Source: JAWWOL01 sp963797535
GTDB lineage: Bacteria; Actinomycetota; Actinomycetes; JAWWOL01
NCBI GenBank assembly: GCA_963797535.1
Contig: CAWCPQ010000001.1
Span: 1,426,001 to 1,490,000, forward strand
Direction: 5' to 3'
Length of the DNA stretch: 64,000 bases
Shown: positions 26,934-35,724 of the stretch, one piece after another
Layout of the letters: every line of letters starts with the position of its first letter
How positions within the stretch are numbered: the first letter of the stretch is position 1
The notes under the pieces: model-generated
What the model was told of the DNA's origin: nothing
The model's input: the letters and a program-made list of their open reading frames with translations, nothing else
Database searches by the model: none
Program-made: the position numbers and the translations under genes

Positions 26934-27008
26934 CTGCTCTCGATCCTGGAACAAGCGTGGGAAACACCGGTGAGTCGGCATTCACGGGGCGAATGGAAGT
27001 TTGGTCGA

Positions 27009-27224
27009 CTATTTCAGGCGGGACAGCGCGCGCAGCCGACGGTCGTCCTCCGACAGCCCACCTGCTTCCAGACTCCCCCTTGTGCCCTCGAGCATCGCTG
27101 CGGCGTTGAGCAGGAGCCAGGACATCTTGACCGTGCGGCGCCATGAGCACCGATGGCCCAGAACGGCGCCGGTACGAACCGTCCAAAGCGGGGCCGAGCG
27201 GTCAATAAGTTCGATCACTGTCAT
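27009..27224 (-). CDS. Hypothetical small protein
   Basis: This 71-residue frame begins MTVIELIDRSAPLWTVRTGA and ends in a helical, charged part (EDDRRLRALSRLK). Third-position GC is high in the second half (SWLLLNAAAMLEG region), which supports coding. The start overlaps the stop of a 33-codon ORF (27221-27322, starting VALVRVPATVV) in an ATGA junction. No ribosome site is obvious and I recognise no family. It may be the remnant of a larger gene. Confidence 0.4.
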   Translation of the reverse strand: MTVIELIDRSAPLWTVRTGAVLGHRCSWRRTVKMSWLLLNAAAMLEGTRGSLEAGGLSEDDRRLRALSRLK

Positions 27225-27420
27225 CCGGCTTTCTGGGTGCGATCTTCACCCAGACGACGAATGGCGTTTGCCCGCTTCGACAATGCGGAGACCACCGTGG
27301 CCGGAACACGCACGAGGGCCACGACGGTCGGACTACCTCAGGCGTACACCCCGGGACGCCAACTCACGCTGGTTCGACGCTGAGGCGCCTGAGCAGCGCG
27401 GCGATGAGGACGGCCAGGAG
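27225..27420. other. Sparse region upstream of the small hypothetical protein
   Basis: Apart from the 33-codon ORF described with its neighbour (27221-27322, minus strand), I see no gene, RNA or clear hairpin here. The DNA is somewhat lower in GC than its surroundings and the reading frames lack the codon bias of the flanking genes, so it may hold decayed sequence. Confidence 0.4.
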
Positions 27421-27981
27421 TCATCTGCGCTCGTACCTCGTCAGGAGCACGCCGTCGGGAAAGGCCCGAGTCTCCAGCAGGTTGAGGTGCACCCACTTGT
27501 CCAGAGCCGTGAAGAACGGCGTGCCACCACCCACCAGCACCGGATGGGTGACGATCGCGTACTCGTCGATCAGCCCGGCCCGCATGACTGCTGCGGCGAG
27601 GGTGGCGCCGCCGACATCCATGGGACCGCCATCCTCAGCCTTGAGCCGGGTGATCTCGGCGACCGCGTCCCCAGTCACCAGGCGGGCGTTCCCATCGACC
27701 GCGCCCGTGGTTGAGGAGAACACCACCTTGGGCATGTCCCGCCAGCGGTGGGCGAACTCCACGTGCGCCGGTGTGGCACCCGGCTGCTGGTCGGCGGTCG
27801 GCCAATGAGAGTTCATCGCCTCCCACAGCTTGCGCCCGTACAGCGCCAGGCCTGTCGCGCCGACCCGGTCGGACCACCACTGGAACAGCTCGTCGCTCGG
27901 CAGGCTCCAGCCGAGGTCGTCGCCGGGCGCTGCGATGTAGCCGTCCAGGCTCAGGTTCATGGCAAAGGTCAGTTTCCGCAT
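27421..27981 (-). CDS. Dihydrofolate reductase family protein (RibD C-terminal fold)
   Basis: The product has 186 residues and an ATG at 27981 behind GGGAGG. The opening MRKLTFAMNLSLDGYIAAPG is the signature of the RibD C-terminal/DHFR-like family, followed by LYGRKLWEAM, VVFSSTTGAVDGNARLV and GGPMDVGGATLAAAVMRAGL with the NADPH-binding Gly-Gly-x-x-L/T, and EYAIVTHPVLVGGGTPFF. Family members in actinobacteria are mostly uncharacterised NADPH-dependent reductases; folate or riboflavin roles should not be assumed. Single gene. Confidence 0.88.
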   Translation of the reverse strand: MRKLTFAMNLSLDGYIAAPGDDLGWSLPSDELFQWWSDRVGATGLALYGRKLWEAMNSHWPTADQQPGATPAHVEFAHRWRDMPKVVFSSTTGAVDGNARLVTGDAVAEITRLKAEDGGPMDVGGATLAAAVMRAGLIDEYAIVTHPVLVGGGTPFFTALDKWVHLNLLETRAFPDGVLLTRYERR

Positions 27982-28130
27982 GGCGTCACGCCTCCCGCGA
28001 GTCGGTATTAGGCGTACAAACGACGATCGGCACGAGAACATTGGTGCCGTCACCCTGCAGACCAGGACGAGCTTGCCTTCGAGTCACCGACACGCTGCCA
28101 ACGAGGAACCCGGCCGGAGGGCCAATTCCC

Positions 28131-29147
28131 TCAGTTTCCTGAGCTGAAGGCAGCGTCGAACGAAGCGGCCGGTGGTTCGATCCGGGTGAGCGCGCGGATG
28201 AAGGCCAAAGCGTCAGGACCGCCGACCAGCCGGTCCATGCCGGCGTCCTCCCACTCGACGCTGATCGGGCCGTCGTAACCGATCGCGTTGAGCATGCGGA
28301 ACACCGGCTCCCACGGCACGTCGCCGTGGCCGGTCGACACGAAGTCCCAGCCCCGCCGGGGATCTGCCCAGGCAAGGTGCGACCCCAGCCGGCCGTTGCG
28401 ACCGTTGAGCTGCTTCACCGACTCCTTGCAGTCGACGTGGTAGATACGGTCCTTGAAGTCCCAGAGGAAGCCGACCGGGTCGAGGTCCTGCCACACGAAG
28501 TGGCTGGGGTCGAAGTTCAGCCCGAACGCGGGACGGTGGCCGATCGCCTCGAGGGTTCGTACGGTTGTCCAGTAGTCGTAGGCGATCTCGCTGGGGTGCA
28601 CCTCGTGGGCGAACCGCACGCCGACCTCGTCGTAGACGTCAAGGATCGGGTTCCACCGGTCGGCGAAGTCCTGGTAGCCACGCTCGATCATGGCCGGGGG
28701 CACCGGCGGGAACATCGCGACGGTGTGCCAGATCGAGGACCCGGTGAACCCGATGACGATGTCGACGCCCAGCTTGGCCGCCGCCCGTGCGGTGTCCTTC
28801 ATCTCCTCGGCCGCCCGGGTGCGGACGCCCTCGGGCTCACCGTCGCCCCAGATCCGCTTCGGCAGGATGCCCTGGTGCCGCTCGTCGATCGGGTGGTCGC
28901 AGACGGCCTGCCCGACGAGGTGGTTGGAGATCGCCCACACCTTCAGGTTGTACTTCTCGAGGATCGCCCGCCGCCCCGCGACGTAGTCGTCACCGCCGTC
29001 CGGGTCGACCGCCTTGTCGACCTCGAAATGGTCGCCCCAGCAGGCGATCTCGAGCCCGTCGTAGCCCCACTCGGAGGCGAGGCGGCACATCTCCTCGAAA
29101 GGCAGGTCGGCCCACTGGCCGGTGAACAGGGTGACCGGACGCGGCAT
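28131..29147 (-). CDS. Sugar phosphate isomerase/epimerase (TIM-barrel, xylose isomerase-like)
   Basis: The product has 338 residues, intact, starting MPRPVTLFTGQWADLPFEEM. It has the AP-endonuclease-2/xylose-isomerase-like barrel: YDGLEIACWGDHFEVDKA, FAHEVHPSEIAYDYWTTVRT, AFGLNFDPSHFVWQDLDPVG with the metal-binding Asp and His, IYHVDCKES and PISVEWEDAGMDR for the last metal ligand. Such enzymes isomerise or epimerise keto-sugars or inositol derivatives (IolE, IolI and relatives). The start is 11 bases after the stop of the dehydrogenase gene, so it is the last gene of the sugar operon. Confidence 0.88.
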   Translation of the reverse strand: MPRPVTLFTGQWADLPFEEMCRLASEWGYDGLEIACWGDHFEVDKAVDPDGGDDYVAGRRAILEKYNLKVWAISNHLVGQAVCDHPIDERHQGILPKRIWGDGEPEGVRTRAAEEMKDTARAAAKLGVDIVIGFTGSSIWHTVAMFPPVPPAMIERGYQDFADRWNPILDVYDEVGVRFAHEVHPSEIAYDYWTTVRTLEAIGHRPAFGLNFDPSHFVWQDLDPVGFLWDFKDRIYHVDCKESVKQLNGRNGRLGSHLAWADPRRGWDFVSTGHGDVPWEPVFRMLNAIGYDGPISVEWEDAGMDRLVGGPDALAFIRALTRIEPPAASFDAAFSSGN

Positions 29148-29158
29148 GGCGCTGCTCC

Positions 29159-30355
29159 TCAGACGGAAGGGGTGGACGTGCCGACGGACTGCCAGCACGA
29201 ACCGGCGGCGGCACTGGCCTCGACCGCTGCCAGCACCTGCTGGACCTGGAGGCCGTCGGCGAACGACGGGGCGGGCGGCTGACCGGAGCCGATCGCCTCG
29301 ACCAGATCGCGGATCTCGTGGGTGAAGCTGTGCTCGTAGCCGATGATGTGACCAGGCGGCCACCAGGCCGAGAGGTACGGGTGCCCTGGCTCCGTGACCA
29401 GGATGCGCCGGAACCCGGCCGTCGCGTCGTCGTCGGCGCCGTCGAAGAAGGACAGCTCGTTCATCGACTCGAAGTCAAAGGCGAGGCTGCCGAGCGAGCC
29501 GTTGACCTCGAGGCGCATCGCGTTCTTGCGGCCGGTGGCGAAGCGGGTCGCCTCGAAGCTCGCCAACGCACCACCGGCGAACCTGCCGATGAACAGCGCG
29601 GCGTCGTCGACGGTGACGACGCCGCGGTCCTGTCCGCCGCTGGCCGAGAGCCCGCTGGAGACCGACGGGAGCGGCCGTTCCTTGACGAAGGTCTCGGTCA
29701 GGGCACTCACGCCGGTCAACCGGTCACCGAGCACGAACTGCGCCAGGTCGACGACGTGCGCGCCGATGTCGCCCAGGGCGCCCGATCCGGCGCGGTCCTT
29801 CTGCAGCCGCCACACCAGGGGGAACTCGGGGTCGACGATCCAGTCCTGCAGGTAGGCCGCCCGCACGTGGCGTACGGTGCCCAGCCGACCCTCGGCGACC
29901 AGCGCGCGGGCCAGGGCCAGCGCAGGCACCCGCCGGTAGTTGAAGCCGACCATCGACCGGATGCCCTTGGCAGCAGCCTTTTCCGCCGCAGCGACCATCG
30001 CCTCGGCCTCGGCGACCGTGTTGGCCAGCGGCTTCTCGCACAGCACGTGCTTGCCCGCCTCGAGTGCCGCGATCGCGATCTCGGCGTGGCTGTCGCCCGG
30101 TGTGCAGATGTCGACGAGGTCGATGTCGTCCCGGACCAGCAGCTGCTTCCAATCGGTCTCGACCGAGGACCAGCCCAGGCGCCCGGCTGCCTCATCGGCC
30201 GCCTCACGGTTGCGGCCGCACAGCACGCGCATGTCGGGGCGAAGCGGCAGGTCGAAGACCCGACCTGCCGTCCGCCACGCCTGCGAGTGCGCCGCGCCCA
30301 TGAACGCGTAGCCCACCATGCCGACCCCCAGAGCCGGCTTGCGGTCCTCGGTCAC
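29159..30355 (-). CDS. Gfo/Idh/MocA family sugar dehydrogenase
   Basis: The product has 398 residues and starts at a GTG at 30355. The Rossmann part begins LGVGMVGYAFMGAAHSQAW, followed by CTPGDSHAEIAIAALEAGKH and the conserved VLCEKPLANT with the catalytic Lys; the C-terminal half holds DIGAHVVDLAQFVLGD with the family Asp-x-x-x-His. These enzymes oxidise inositols, glucosides or amino sugars with NAD(P). It lies 40 bases downstream of the binding-protein gene and 11 bases upstream of the isomerase gene, so it most likely acts on the sugar imported by this operon. Confidence 0.9.
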   Translation of the reverse strand: MTEDRKPALGVGMVGYAFMGAAHSQAWRTAGRVFDLPLRPDMRVLCGRNREAADEAAGRLGWSSVETDWKQLLVRDDIDLVDICTPGDSHAEIAIAALEAGKHVLCEKPLANTVAEAEAMVAAAEKAAAKGIRSMVGFNYRRVPALALARALVAEGRLGTVRHVRAAYLQDWIVDPEFPLVWRLQKDRAGSGALGDIGAHVVDLAQFVLGDRLTGVSALTETFVKERPLPSVSSGLSASGGQDRGVVTVDDAALFIGRFAGGALASFEATRFATGRKNAMRLEVNGSLGSLAFDFESMNELSFFDGADDDATAGFRRILVTEPGHPYLSAWWPPGHIIGYEHSFTHEIRDLVEAIGSGQPPAPSFADGLQVQQVLAAVEASAAAGSCWQSVGTSTPSV

Positions 30356-30395
30356 GGAAGCACTTCCCCTCAGCGGTTGGATGTCGAGCGTCGCG

Positions 30396-31487
30396 CTAGG
30401 ACTCGAAGCCCTGCGACATGTACTGGTCGACGTTGTTCTTGTCGACCGTCGCGGAGTAGAGCGTGATCGACGCCGGAACCTCCTGCTGTACGAGGTCGGA
30501 CATGCCCTTGTTGTGGGCGATGAGCCGCGCCATCCGGATCGCCGACGACGCCATCGTCGGCGGGTACAGGACGGTGGCCTTCAGCACGGTGTTGTCCGCC
30601 TTGATGGCCCGCATGGCGTTGGCCGATCCCGCGCCACCCACCATGAAGAACTCGGACCGGTTGGCCTGCTTGATGGCGGCCATCACGCCGACACCCTGGT
30701 CGTCGTCGTGGTTCCACATCGCGTCGAGCTTCTTGTTAGCCGCCAGCAGCGACGCCGCGACCGACTGACCCGACTGCACGGTGAATTGCGCCGCCTGACG
30801 CGGGCCGACCTTGAAGCCGTACACGCTCAGCGCGTCCTTGAACCCCTGGCTGCGCTGCTGGGTAAGCGGCAGGCTGTCGATGCCGGCGATCTCCGCGATG
30901 ATCGGGTTGGAGACGCCCTTCTTCTTCAACGTGGAGCCGATGTACTCGCCAGCGCTGACACCCATGCCGTAGTTGTCGCCGCCGATCCAGATCCGCGAGG
31001 CCCGCGGGGTGTCGAAGACCCGGTCGAGGTTGACGACCGGGATGCCAGCCTCCGTCGCCTGCAGCGCGACCGCAGTGAGCTGCTTGCCGTCGTACGGCAG
31101 CATCACGATCACGTCGACCTTCTTGCCGATCAGGGTCTGGATCGCCGCGATCTGCGCAGCGACGTCGTTGGTCGCCTGCACCGGCTCCAGCTTGACGTCG
31201 GAGAACTTCGCCGCCTCCGATGCCGCGTTCTTGGCGATCGCGCCGGTCCAGCCATGGTCGGCCGCCGGCGAGGAGAAGCCGACCGTCACCGTCTTGCCCG
31301 GCGCGTCATTGCTGCTGCCACCGGTACTGCTGCCTGCGACCGCCCCCGCCGCAGTGGTCGTCCCCGTCGTCGCGGGCGAGGCCTTGCTCTTGTTGCTGGT
31401 GCAGGCGGACAGGGCCGCAGCGGCACCGAGGCCGGTGGCGCCGAGGATGAAGCGCCGGCGGCCGAGGCCGTCACCGAGGTCGGACAT
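30396..31487 (-). CDS. Sugar ABC transporter substrate-binding lipoprotein
   Basis: The product has 363 residues and belongs to the periplasmic-binding-protein type 1 (ribose/galactose) family. The N terminus holds a Tat-like GRRRFILGATGLGAAAALSA ending in the lipobox Cys, followed by a Ser/Thr-rich linker. The mature domain starts VTVGFSSPAADHGWTGAIAK and shows IGKKVDVIVMLPYDGKQLTA and GIPVVNLDRVF, typical of the family. An AAGGAG ribosome site precedes the ATG at 31487. It is the third transport gene after the ATPase and permease; the ligand cannot be told from the sequence. Confidence 0.9.
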   Translation of the reverse strand: MSDLGDGLGRRRFILGATGLGAAAALSACTSNKSKASPATTGTTTAAGAVAGSSTGGSSNDAPGKTVTVGFSSPAADHGWTGAIAKNAASEAAKFSDVKLEPVQATNDVAAQIAAIQTLIGKKVDVIVMLPYDGKQLTAVALQATEAGIPVVNLDRVFDTPRASRIWIGGDNYGMGVSAGEYIGSTLKKKGVSNPIIAEIAGIDSLPLTQQRSQGFKDALSVYGFKVGPRQAAQFTVQSGQSVAASLLAANKKLDAMWNHDDDQGVGVMAAIKQANRSEFFMVGGAGSANAMRAIKADNTVLKATVLYPPTMASSAIRMARLIAHNKGMSDLVQQEVPASITLYSATVDKNNVDQYMSQGFES

Positions 31488-31653
31488 CTAGAGCTCCTTC
31501 GATCTGGATTTGTGGGCGGGTGCGGTGGTGGGGTCCCGCGCGGGTTCGTGGCGTGGGTTCGCCGGGGTCGTGCGCCATCGCGCTCGCTCGGCAGCTGTGC
31601 GCGGCAGGGACGATCGGACGGAGATCGCGGCGCGCGCGGGATCCCCGAGGTTG

Positions 31654-32683
31654 TTACCCGCGAACCTCCTTGCCACGTCGCTGCAGCAGCACGGCGAGCA
31701 CGATGATGACGCCGGTCACGATGTTCTGGACCTCGGTCTGCTCGTTGTTCTGGATCAGCAGGTTGCTGATCGTGGTGAACACCAGGACCCCGAGGACCGA
31801 GCCGACCAGCGTGCCGGCGCCGCCCACGAGGAGCGTGCCGCCGATGATGACCGCGGCGATGGCGTTGAGCTCGTACCCCGTCCCGTTGGTGCTGGAGCCA
31901 CTGGTGGTCTGACCGGCGATCATGATGGCCGCAACGCCTGCGCACAGACCCGACAGGACGTAGAGCGAGGTGGTGTGCAGCCGGGTGTTGACGCCGGCGA
32001 GCCGCGCTGCCTCGGGGTTGCCGCCCAGCGCGAACGTGCGCCGCCCGTACGTCGTGCGGTTGAGGACGACCCAGCCGATCGACGGCGACGACCACGAACA
32101 TCCACACCAGCCAGGGAAGTCCGAGGAACTTGTTCGTCGCGAGCCCGTTGATGCGCTTGCGGACTTCAGGATCTGTGTCTGCTTGTTGGAGATCTTCTGC
32201 GCCAGTCCGACGGCCGTGGTCAGCATCGCCAGCGTCGCAATGAACGGTACGAGTCTGCCGTACCCGATCAGCAGCCCGTTGATCAGGCCGAAGGTGAGCC
32301 CCACCAGCAGCGCCACCATGACGACGCCCGCCGGTGCCCATGTCCTGCGTCGCGACCGTGGTGGCCCATACGGACGCCAGACCCATGACCGAGCCGACGG
32401 ACAGGTCGATGCCGCCGCCGATGATGACGAAGGTCATGCCGACGGTGATGACGCCGATGACCGAGGCCTGCGTCAGGATCGTCACCATGTTGTCGCGGGT
32501 GGGGAACGTGTCGGGCTGGGTGATCCAGCCGATCACGAACAGCACGATGAGGACCACGACAAGGCCGAGGTTGCGGATCTCGCCGACCCTGCGGAAAGCA
32601 CCCCCGCGGGTGCTCGCCGTCTGCACGGCTGCGCTCTCGACCCTGGCCTGCTCCTCGGCTGGAGGACTCTGCTGCTCCGTCAC
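31654..32683 (-). CDS. Sugar ABC transporter permease (RbsC type), frameshifted
   Basis: Membrane permease of the ribose family, about 340 residues. The GTG start at 32683 overlaps the ATPase stop (GTGA). The N-terminal part has NLGLVVVLIVLFVIGWITQP and IGGGIDLSVGSVMGLASVWA; after QDMGTG an extra G (about 32331) shifts the frame to MVALLVGLTFGLINGLLIG; near 32164 one base seems missing (VRKRINGLATNKFLGLPWLV is in the first frame), and near 32080 one extra base restores IGWVVLNRTTYGRRTFALGG and AVIIGGTLLVGGAGTLVGS to the end. All pieces are conserved and in order, so the gene is probably intact in the organism. A 166-base gap follows before the binding-protein gene. Confidence 0.85.
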
Positions 32684-34185
32684 ACCGCACTTCCTTCCAT
32701 GACGAGGTCGAGCACCCTGGACTCGTCGAGCTCGGACGCGGGCGCTTCGTGCACGATGCGGCCGTCGCGGACGACGAGGACTCGGTCGGCCAGGCCGAGC
32801 ACCTCGGGTACCTCACTCGACACCAGCAGCACCCCGACACCGGAGTCGGCCAACCTGCGCACCAGGGCGTACAGCTCAGCACGAGCCCCGACGTCGACGC
32901 CCCTGGTCGGCTCGTCGAGCAGCAGCAGCCGGCAGCCGTGCAACAGCCAACGACCCAGGACCGCCTTCTGCTGATTGCCACCGCTGAGCGTGATCACCGG
33001 GCGACGGGCGTCGTGCGGGCGTACGTCGAGCAGCCGCACCTGCTCCTGCGCGTCGGCGACCTCACGCCTGCGGTCGAGGAACCCGATGCGTGAGTAGCGG
33101 GGCAGGGACGCGGCGGTCATGTTCGTCGCGATCGACTCGCGCAGGAACAGGGCCTGGCTCTTGCGCTCCTCGGGGGCGAGACCCATGCCGCTTGCGACCG
33201 ACCGTGGCAGCGCGCCGCGTCGCATTCGTTTGCCGAGGAAGGTGACCGAGCCGCTGGTCGACCGACGGGCCCCGTACACCGTCTCGAGGATCTCCGACCG
33301 GCCGGAGCCGACAAGGCCTGCCAGGCCGACGATCTCGCCGGCGCCGACGCTGAAGGAGACGTCGGTGAACTTGCCCTCGAGGCTGAGGCCTTCGACGCGC
33401 AGTAGCTCCTCGCGGGGAGCCTCCGACTCCGCACGAGGCGGGAACGGGAACTCGACGTCGCGGCCGGTCATCAGCGTGACGACGTCGCGGGTGGGCGTGG
33501 TCCTGGCAGGCAGACCTGCGGCGACCGTGCGGCCGTCCTTGAGCACGGTGACCCGGTCGCCGATCTCGCGGATCTCGTCCAGGCGGTGCGAGATGTAGAC
33601 CACGGCGACGCCGGAGGCGGTGAGGCTACGAATCACCCGGAACAGGTTGCTCACCTCGTCGTGGGCCAGCACCGCTGACGGCTCGTCCATGACGATGACC
33701 CTCGCCTCGTACGAGAGGGCGCGGGCCATGCTCACGATCTGCTTGCCGGCGGCGGACAGCCGGCCCACCTCGCGGCCGGCGGGAATCTCGGAGTGGCCCA
33801 GCCGGGCCAGCAGCGCACGCGTCTGTGTGCGCAGGCGGGCTCTGCGGGTGAACCCGCCGCGGGACAGCTCGTGGCCGAGGAAGATGTTCTCGGCCACCGA
33901 CAGGCCGTCGACGAGGTCGAGCTCCTGGTAGATCGTCGCCACGCCCCGGCGAAGGGCGGCGACCGGCGATCCCAGCGTGATCTGTTCGCCCTGCCAGCGG
34001 ATGGTGCCGGCGTCGGGCTGGTGTGCGCCGGCGAGGACCTTGATCAGCGTCGACTTGCCGGCGCCGTTCTGCCCGAGCAGGCAGTGCACCTCGCCTTCGC
34101 GCACATCGAGGTCGACCCCGTCCAGGGCCCGCACGCCAGGAAACTCCTTGACGATGCCGGTCATCTCGAGCAGCGGTGCGCTCAC
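32680..34185 (-). CDS. Sugar ABC transporter ATP-binding protein (RbsA type)
   Basis: The product has 501 residues and two fused ATPase domains. Domain 1: Walker A GQNGAGKST, LSAAGKQIVSMARALSYEAR, Walker B VIVMDEPSAVL. Domain 2: degenerate Walker A GLVGSGRSE, signature LSGGNQQKAVLGRWL, Walker B LLLLDEPTRGVDVGA. The GTG at 34185 follows AGCAGGAG. This is the first gene of a five-gene operon for uptake and metabolism of one sugar or polyol, with a promoter-like element at 34304-34332 and a divergent ROK regulator. Confidence 0.93.
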   Translation of the reverse strand: MSAPLLEMTGIVKEFPGVRALDGVDLDVREGEVHCLLGQNGAGKSTLIKVLAGAHQPDAGTIRWQGEQITLGSPVAALRRGVATIYQELDLVDGLSVAENIFLGHELSRGGFTRRARLRTQTRALLARLGHSEIPAGREVGRLSAAGKQIVSMARALSYEARVIVMDEPSAVLAHDEVSNLFRVIRSLTASGVAVVYISHRLDEIREIGDRVTVLKDGRTVAAGLPARTTPTRDVVTLMTGRDVEFPFPPRAESEAPREELLRVEGLSLEGKFTDVSFSVGAGEIVGLAGLVGSGRSEILETVYGARRSTSGSVTFLGKRMRRGALPRSVASGMGLAPEERKSQALFLRESIATNMTAASLPRYSRIGFLDRRREVADAQEQVRLLDVRPHDARRPVITLSGGNQQKAVLGRWLLHGCRLLLLDEPTRGVDVGARAELYALVRRLADSGVGVLLVSSEVPEVLGLADRVLVVRDGRIVHEAPASELDESRVLDLVMEGSAV

Positions 34186-34303
34186 GCCGACGCTCCTGCT
34201 CCCGCACGGTCGGGTGTGCCCACTCGCAGGGGCGGTTCGCGGCGGGACGGACCGGACAAAGCGGGCTTCCTCCTGTCGTTTCGGACCAGGTGCTTGGCGG
34301 CAA

Positions 34304-34332
34304 AAGTAAGATTGGACACCCAACAAAGTCAA
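34304..34332 (-). promoter_or_regulatory. Candidate promoter of the sugar operon
   Basis: On the minus strand TTGACT (34332-34327) and TTACTT (34309-34304) are separated by 17 bases, upstream of the RbsA-type gene and within the intergenic space shared with the ROK gene. TTGACT is a 5-of-6 match to the -35 consensus; the -10 match is weaker. The space 34186-34521 holds no gene that I can support. Confidence 0.45.
34312..34323. promoter_or_regulatory. Candidate ROK operator
   Basis: TTGG-ACAC-CCAA is a short dyad lying exactly between the -35 and -10 elements of the putative sugar operon promoter, where a bound repressor would block polymerase. The neighbouring ROK regulator is the obvious candidate to bind it. 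A 4-bp half-site is weak evidence. Confidence 0.3.
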
Positions 34333-34521
34333 GACCTTGAGCCGGTACCGAGTCCAAGTTGTGACCCGATACGATCAAATCACCTCGCTTTCGGGCGTAC
34401 TTTGTAGTGCATGGAGCGAAAGGTGTCACTCTCGGCACCCGAACGGCCACGCAGGACCGCGAATGGCCGTGCAGCCGCGTACGCTGCTCCCGAAGGCCCA
34501 GTGGCTGCGAGAGAGGCGGGC

Positions 34522-35715
34522 ATGCGCCGGACGACAGCGCGGCCTGAGAACGTCCACCAGGCCCGGATTCTGGCTATCCTGCGCGACGACGGGCCGAAGT
34601 CCCGCTCCGAGCTCGGAGACGCCACCTTGCTCTCCCGTAGCAAGGTCGGCGGCGAGGTGGACCGGCTGGTCGCGCTCGGTCTGGGCGAGAACGCAGGACC
34701 GGCGGTGTCGCGCGGGGGCCGACGTTCCACGATGGTCCGGCTGGCCTCCGACATGCGCTTTCTCGGCATCGACATCGGAGCCACCTCGGTCGACGTGGCC
34801 CTGACCGACGGCGAGCTGCACGTGGTGTCGCGAGCCAGCCAGCCTTGTGACGTTCGCTCGGGCCCAACGGCTGTGCTCGAGGTGGTCGTCTCGCTGGCGG
34901 CCAAGCTGCGCGCCGACGCCGGAGTGCCGGAGGTCTTCGCAGCCGGCGTGGGGGTGCCGGGCCCGGTCAGCTTCAGGGACGGCGCTCCGGTCGTGCCGCC
35001 GCTCATGCCCGGCTGGAACCACGTGCCTGTTCGCGACTTGCTGAGCCAGGAGCTCGGCTGCCCCGTCACCGTCGACAACGACGTCAACATCATGGCCATG
35101 GGCGAACGGCACTCAGGCGTCGCGCGCGGCGCCGAGGACTTCTTGTTCATCAAGATCGGTACGGGGATCGGCTGCGGCGTGTTCCTCGGTGGCCGGGTCC
35201 ATCGGGGCATCAGCGGCAGCGCCGGTGACATCGGGCACATCCAGGTCGACGAGTCCGGACCGGCCTGTGCGTGCGGCAGCACCGGATGCCTCGAGGCGTT
35301 CTTCGGCGGAGCAGCACTCGCTCGCGACGCCACGGCGGCCGCGAAGGCGCGACGGTCGGTGTTCCTGTCCGACCGACTCGCTGAGGCGGGGCAGCTCACC
35401 TCCGTGGACGTCGGAAATGCCGCGGCGGCAGGCGATCCGCTGGCTGTGGAGATGGTGCGGGAGGGCGGTCGCCGGGTCGGCCAGGTCATGGCGGGGCTGG
35501 TCAGCTTCGTCAACCCCGGCCTCGTCGTCATCGGCGGTGGGGTCGCCGGCCTCGGGCACACCCTGCTGGCCGAGGTCCGCAGCGTCGTCTACCGGCGTTC
35601 GTTGCCTCTCGCGACCGAGAACCTGCCGATCGTGCTATCCGAGCTTGGCGAGCTCGCCGGAGTGGTCGGCGGTGCCCGCCTCGCCTCCGACATCATCTTC
35701 ACCCTTCCAACCTGA
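34522..35715 (+). CDS. ROK family transcriptional regulator
   Basis: The product has 397 residues from the ATG at 34522 (MRRTTARPENVHQARILAIL), which has GAGAGG just upstream; an ATG 37 codons earlier has no ribosome site. The N-terminal winged helix is RSELGDATLLSRSKVGGEVDR; the C-terminal sugar-kinase-like domain has FLGIDIGATSVDVALTDGEL for ATP or sugar, VTVDNDVNIMAMGERHSGVA and the zinc-binding CACGSTGCLEAFF. Divergently transcribed from the sugar ABC operon, so it probably represses it and responds to the sugar or its phosphate. ROK proteins may also be sugar kinases, but the DNA-binding domain here settles the role. Confidence 0.92.
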   Translation: MRRTTARPENVHQARILAILRDDGPKSRSELGDATLLSRSKVGGEVDRLVALGLGENAGPAVSRGGRRSTMVRLASDMRFLGIDIGATSVDVALTDGELHVVSRASQPCDVRSGPTAVLEVVVSLAAKLRADAGVPEVFAAGVGVPGPVSFRDGAPVVPPLMPGWNHVPVRDLLSQELGCPVTVDNDVNIMAMGERHSGVARGAEDFLFIKIGTGIGCGVFLGGRVHRGISGSAGDIGHIQVDESGPACACGSTGCLEAFFGGAALARDATAAAKARRSVFLSDRLAEAGQLTSVDVGNAAAAGDPLAVEMVREGGRRVGQVMAGLVSFVNPGLVVIGGGVAGLGHTLLAEVRSVVYRRSLPLATENLPIVLSELGELAGVVGGARLASDIIFTLPT

Positions 35716-35724
35716 CCGGGTTAC

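Noticed and set aside
24084..27146. A 1020-codon open frame on the plus strand
   Set aside because: It lies antisense to four well-recognised minus-strand genes and has low-complexity Arg/Gly/Val-rich translation; such long antisense frames follow from GC-rich third positions.
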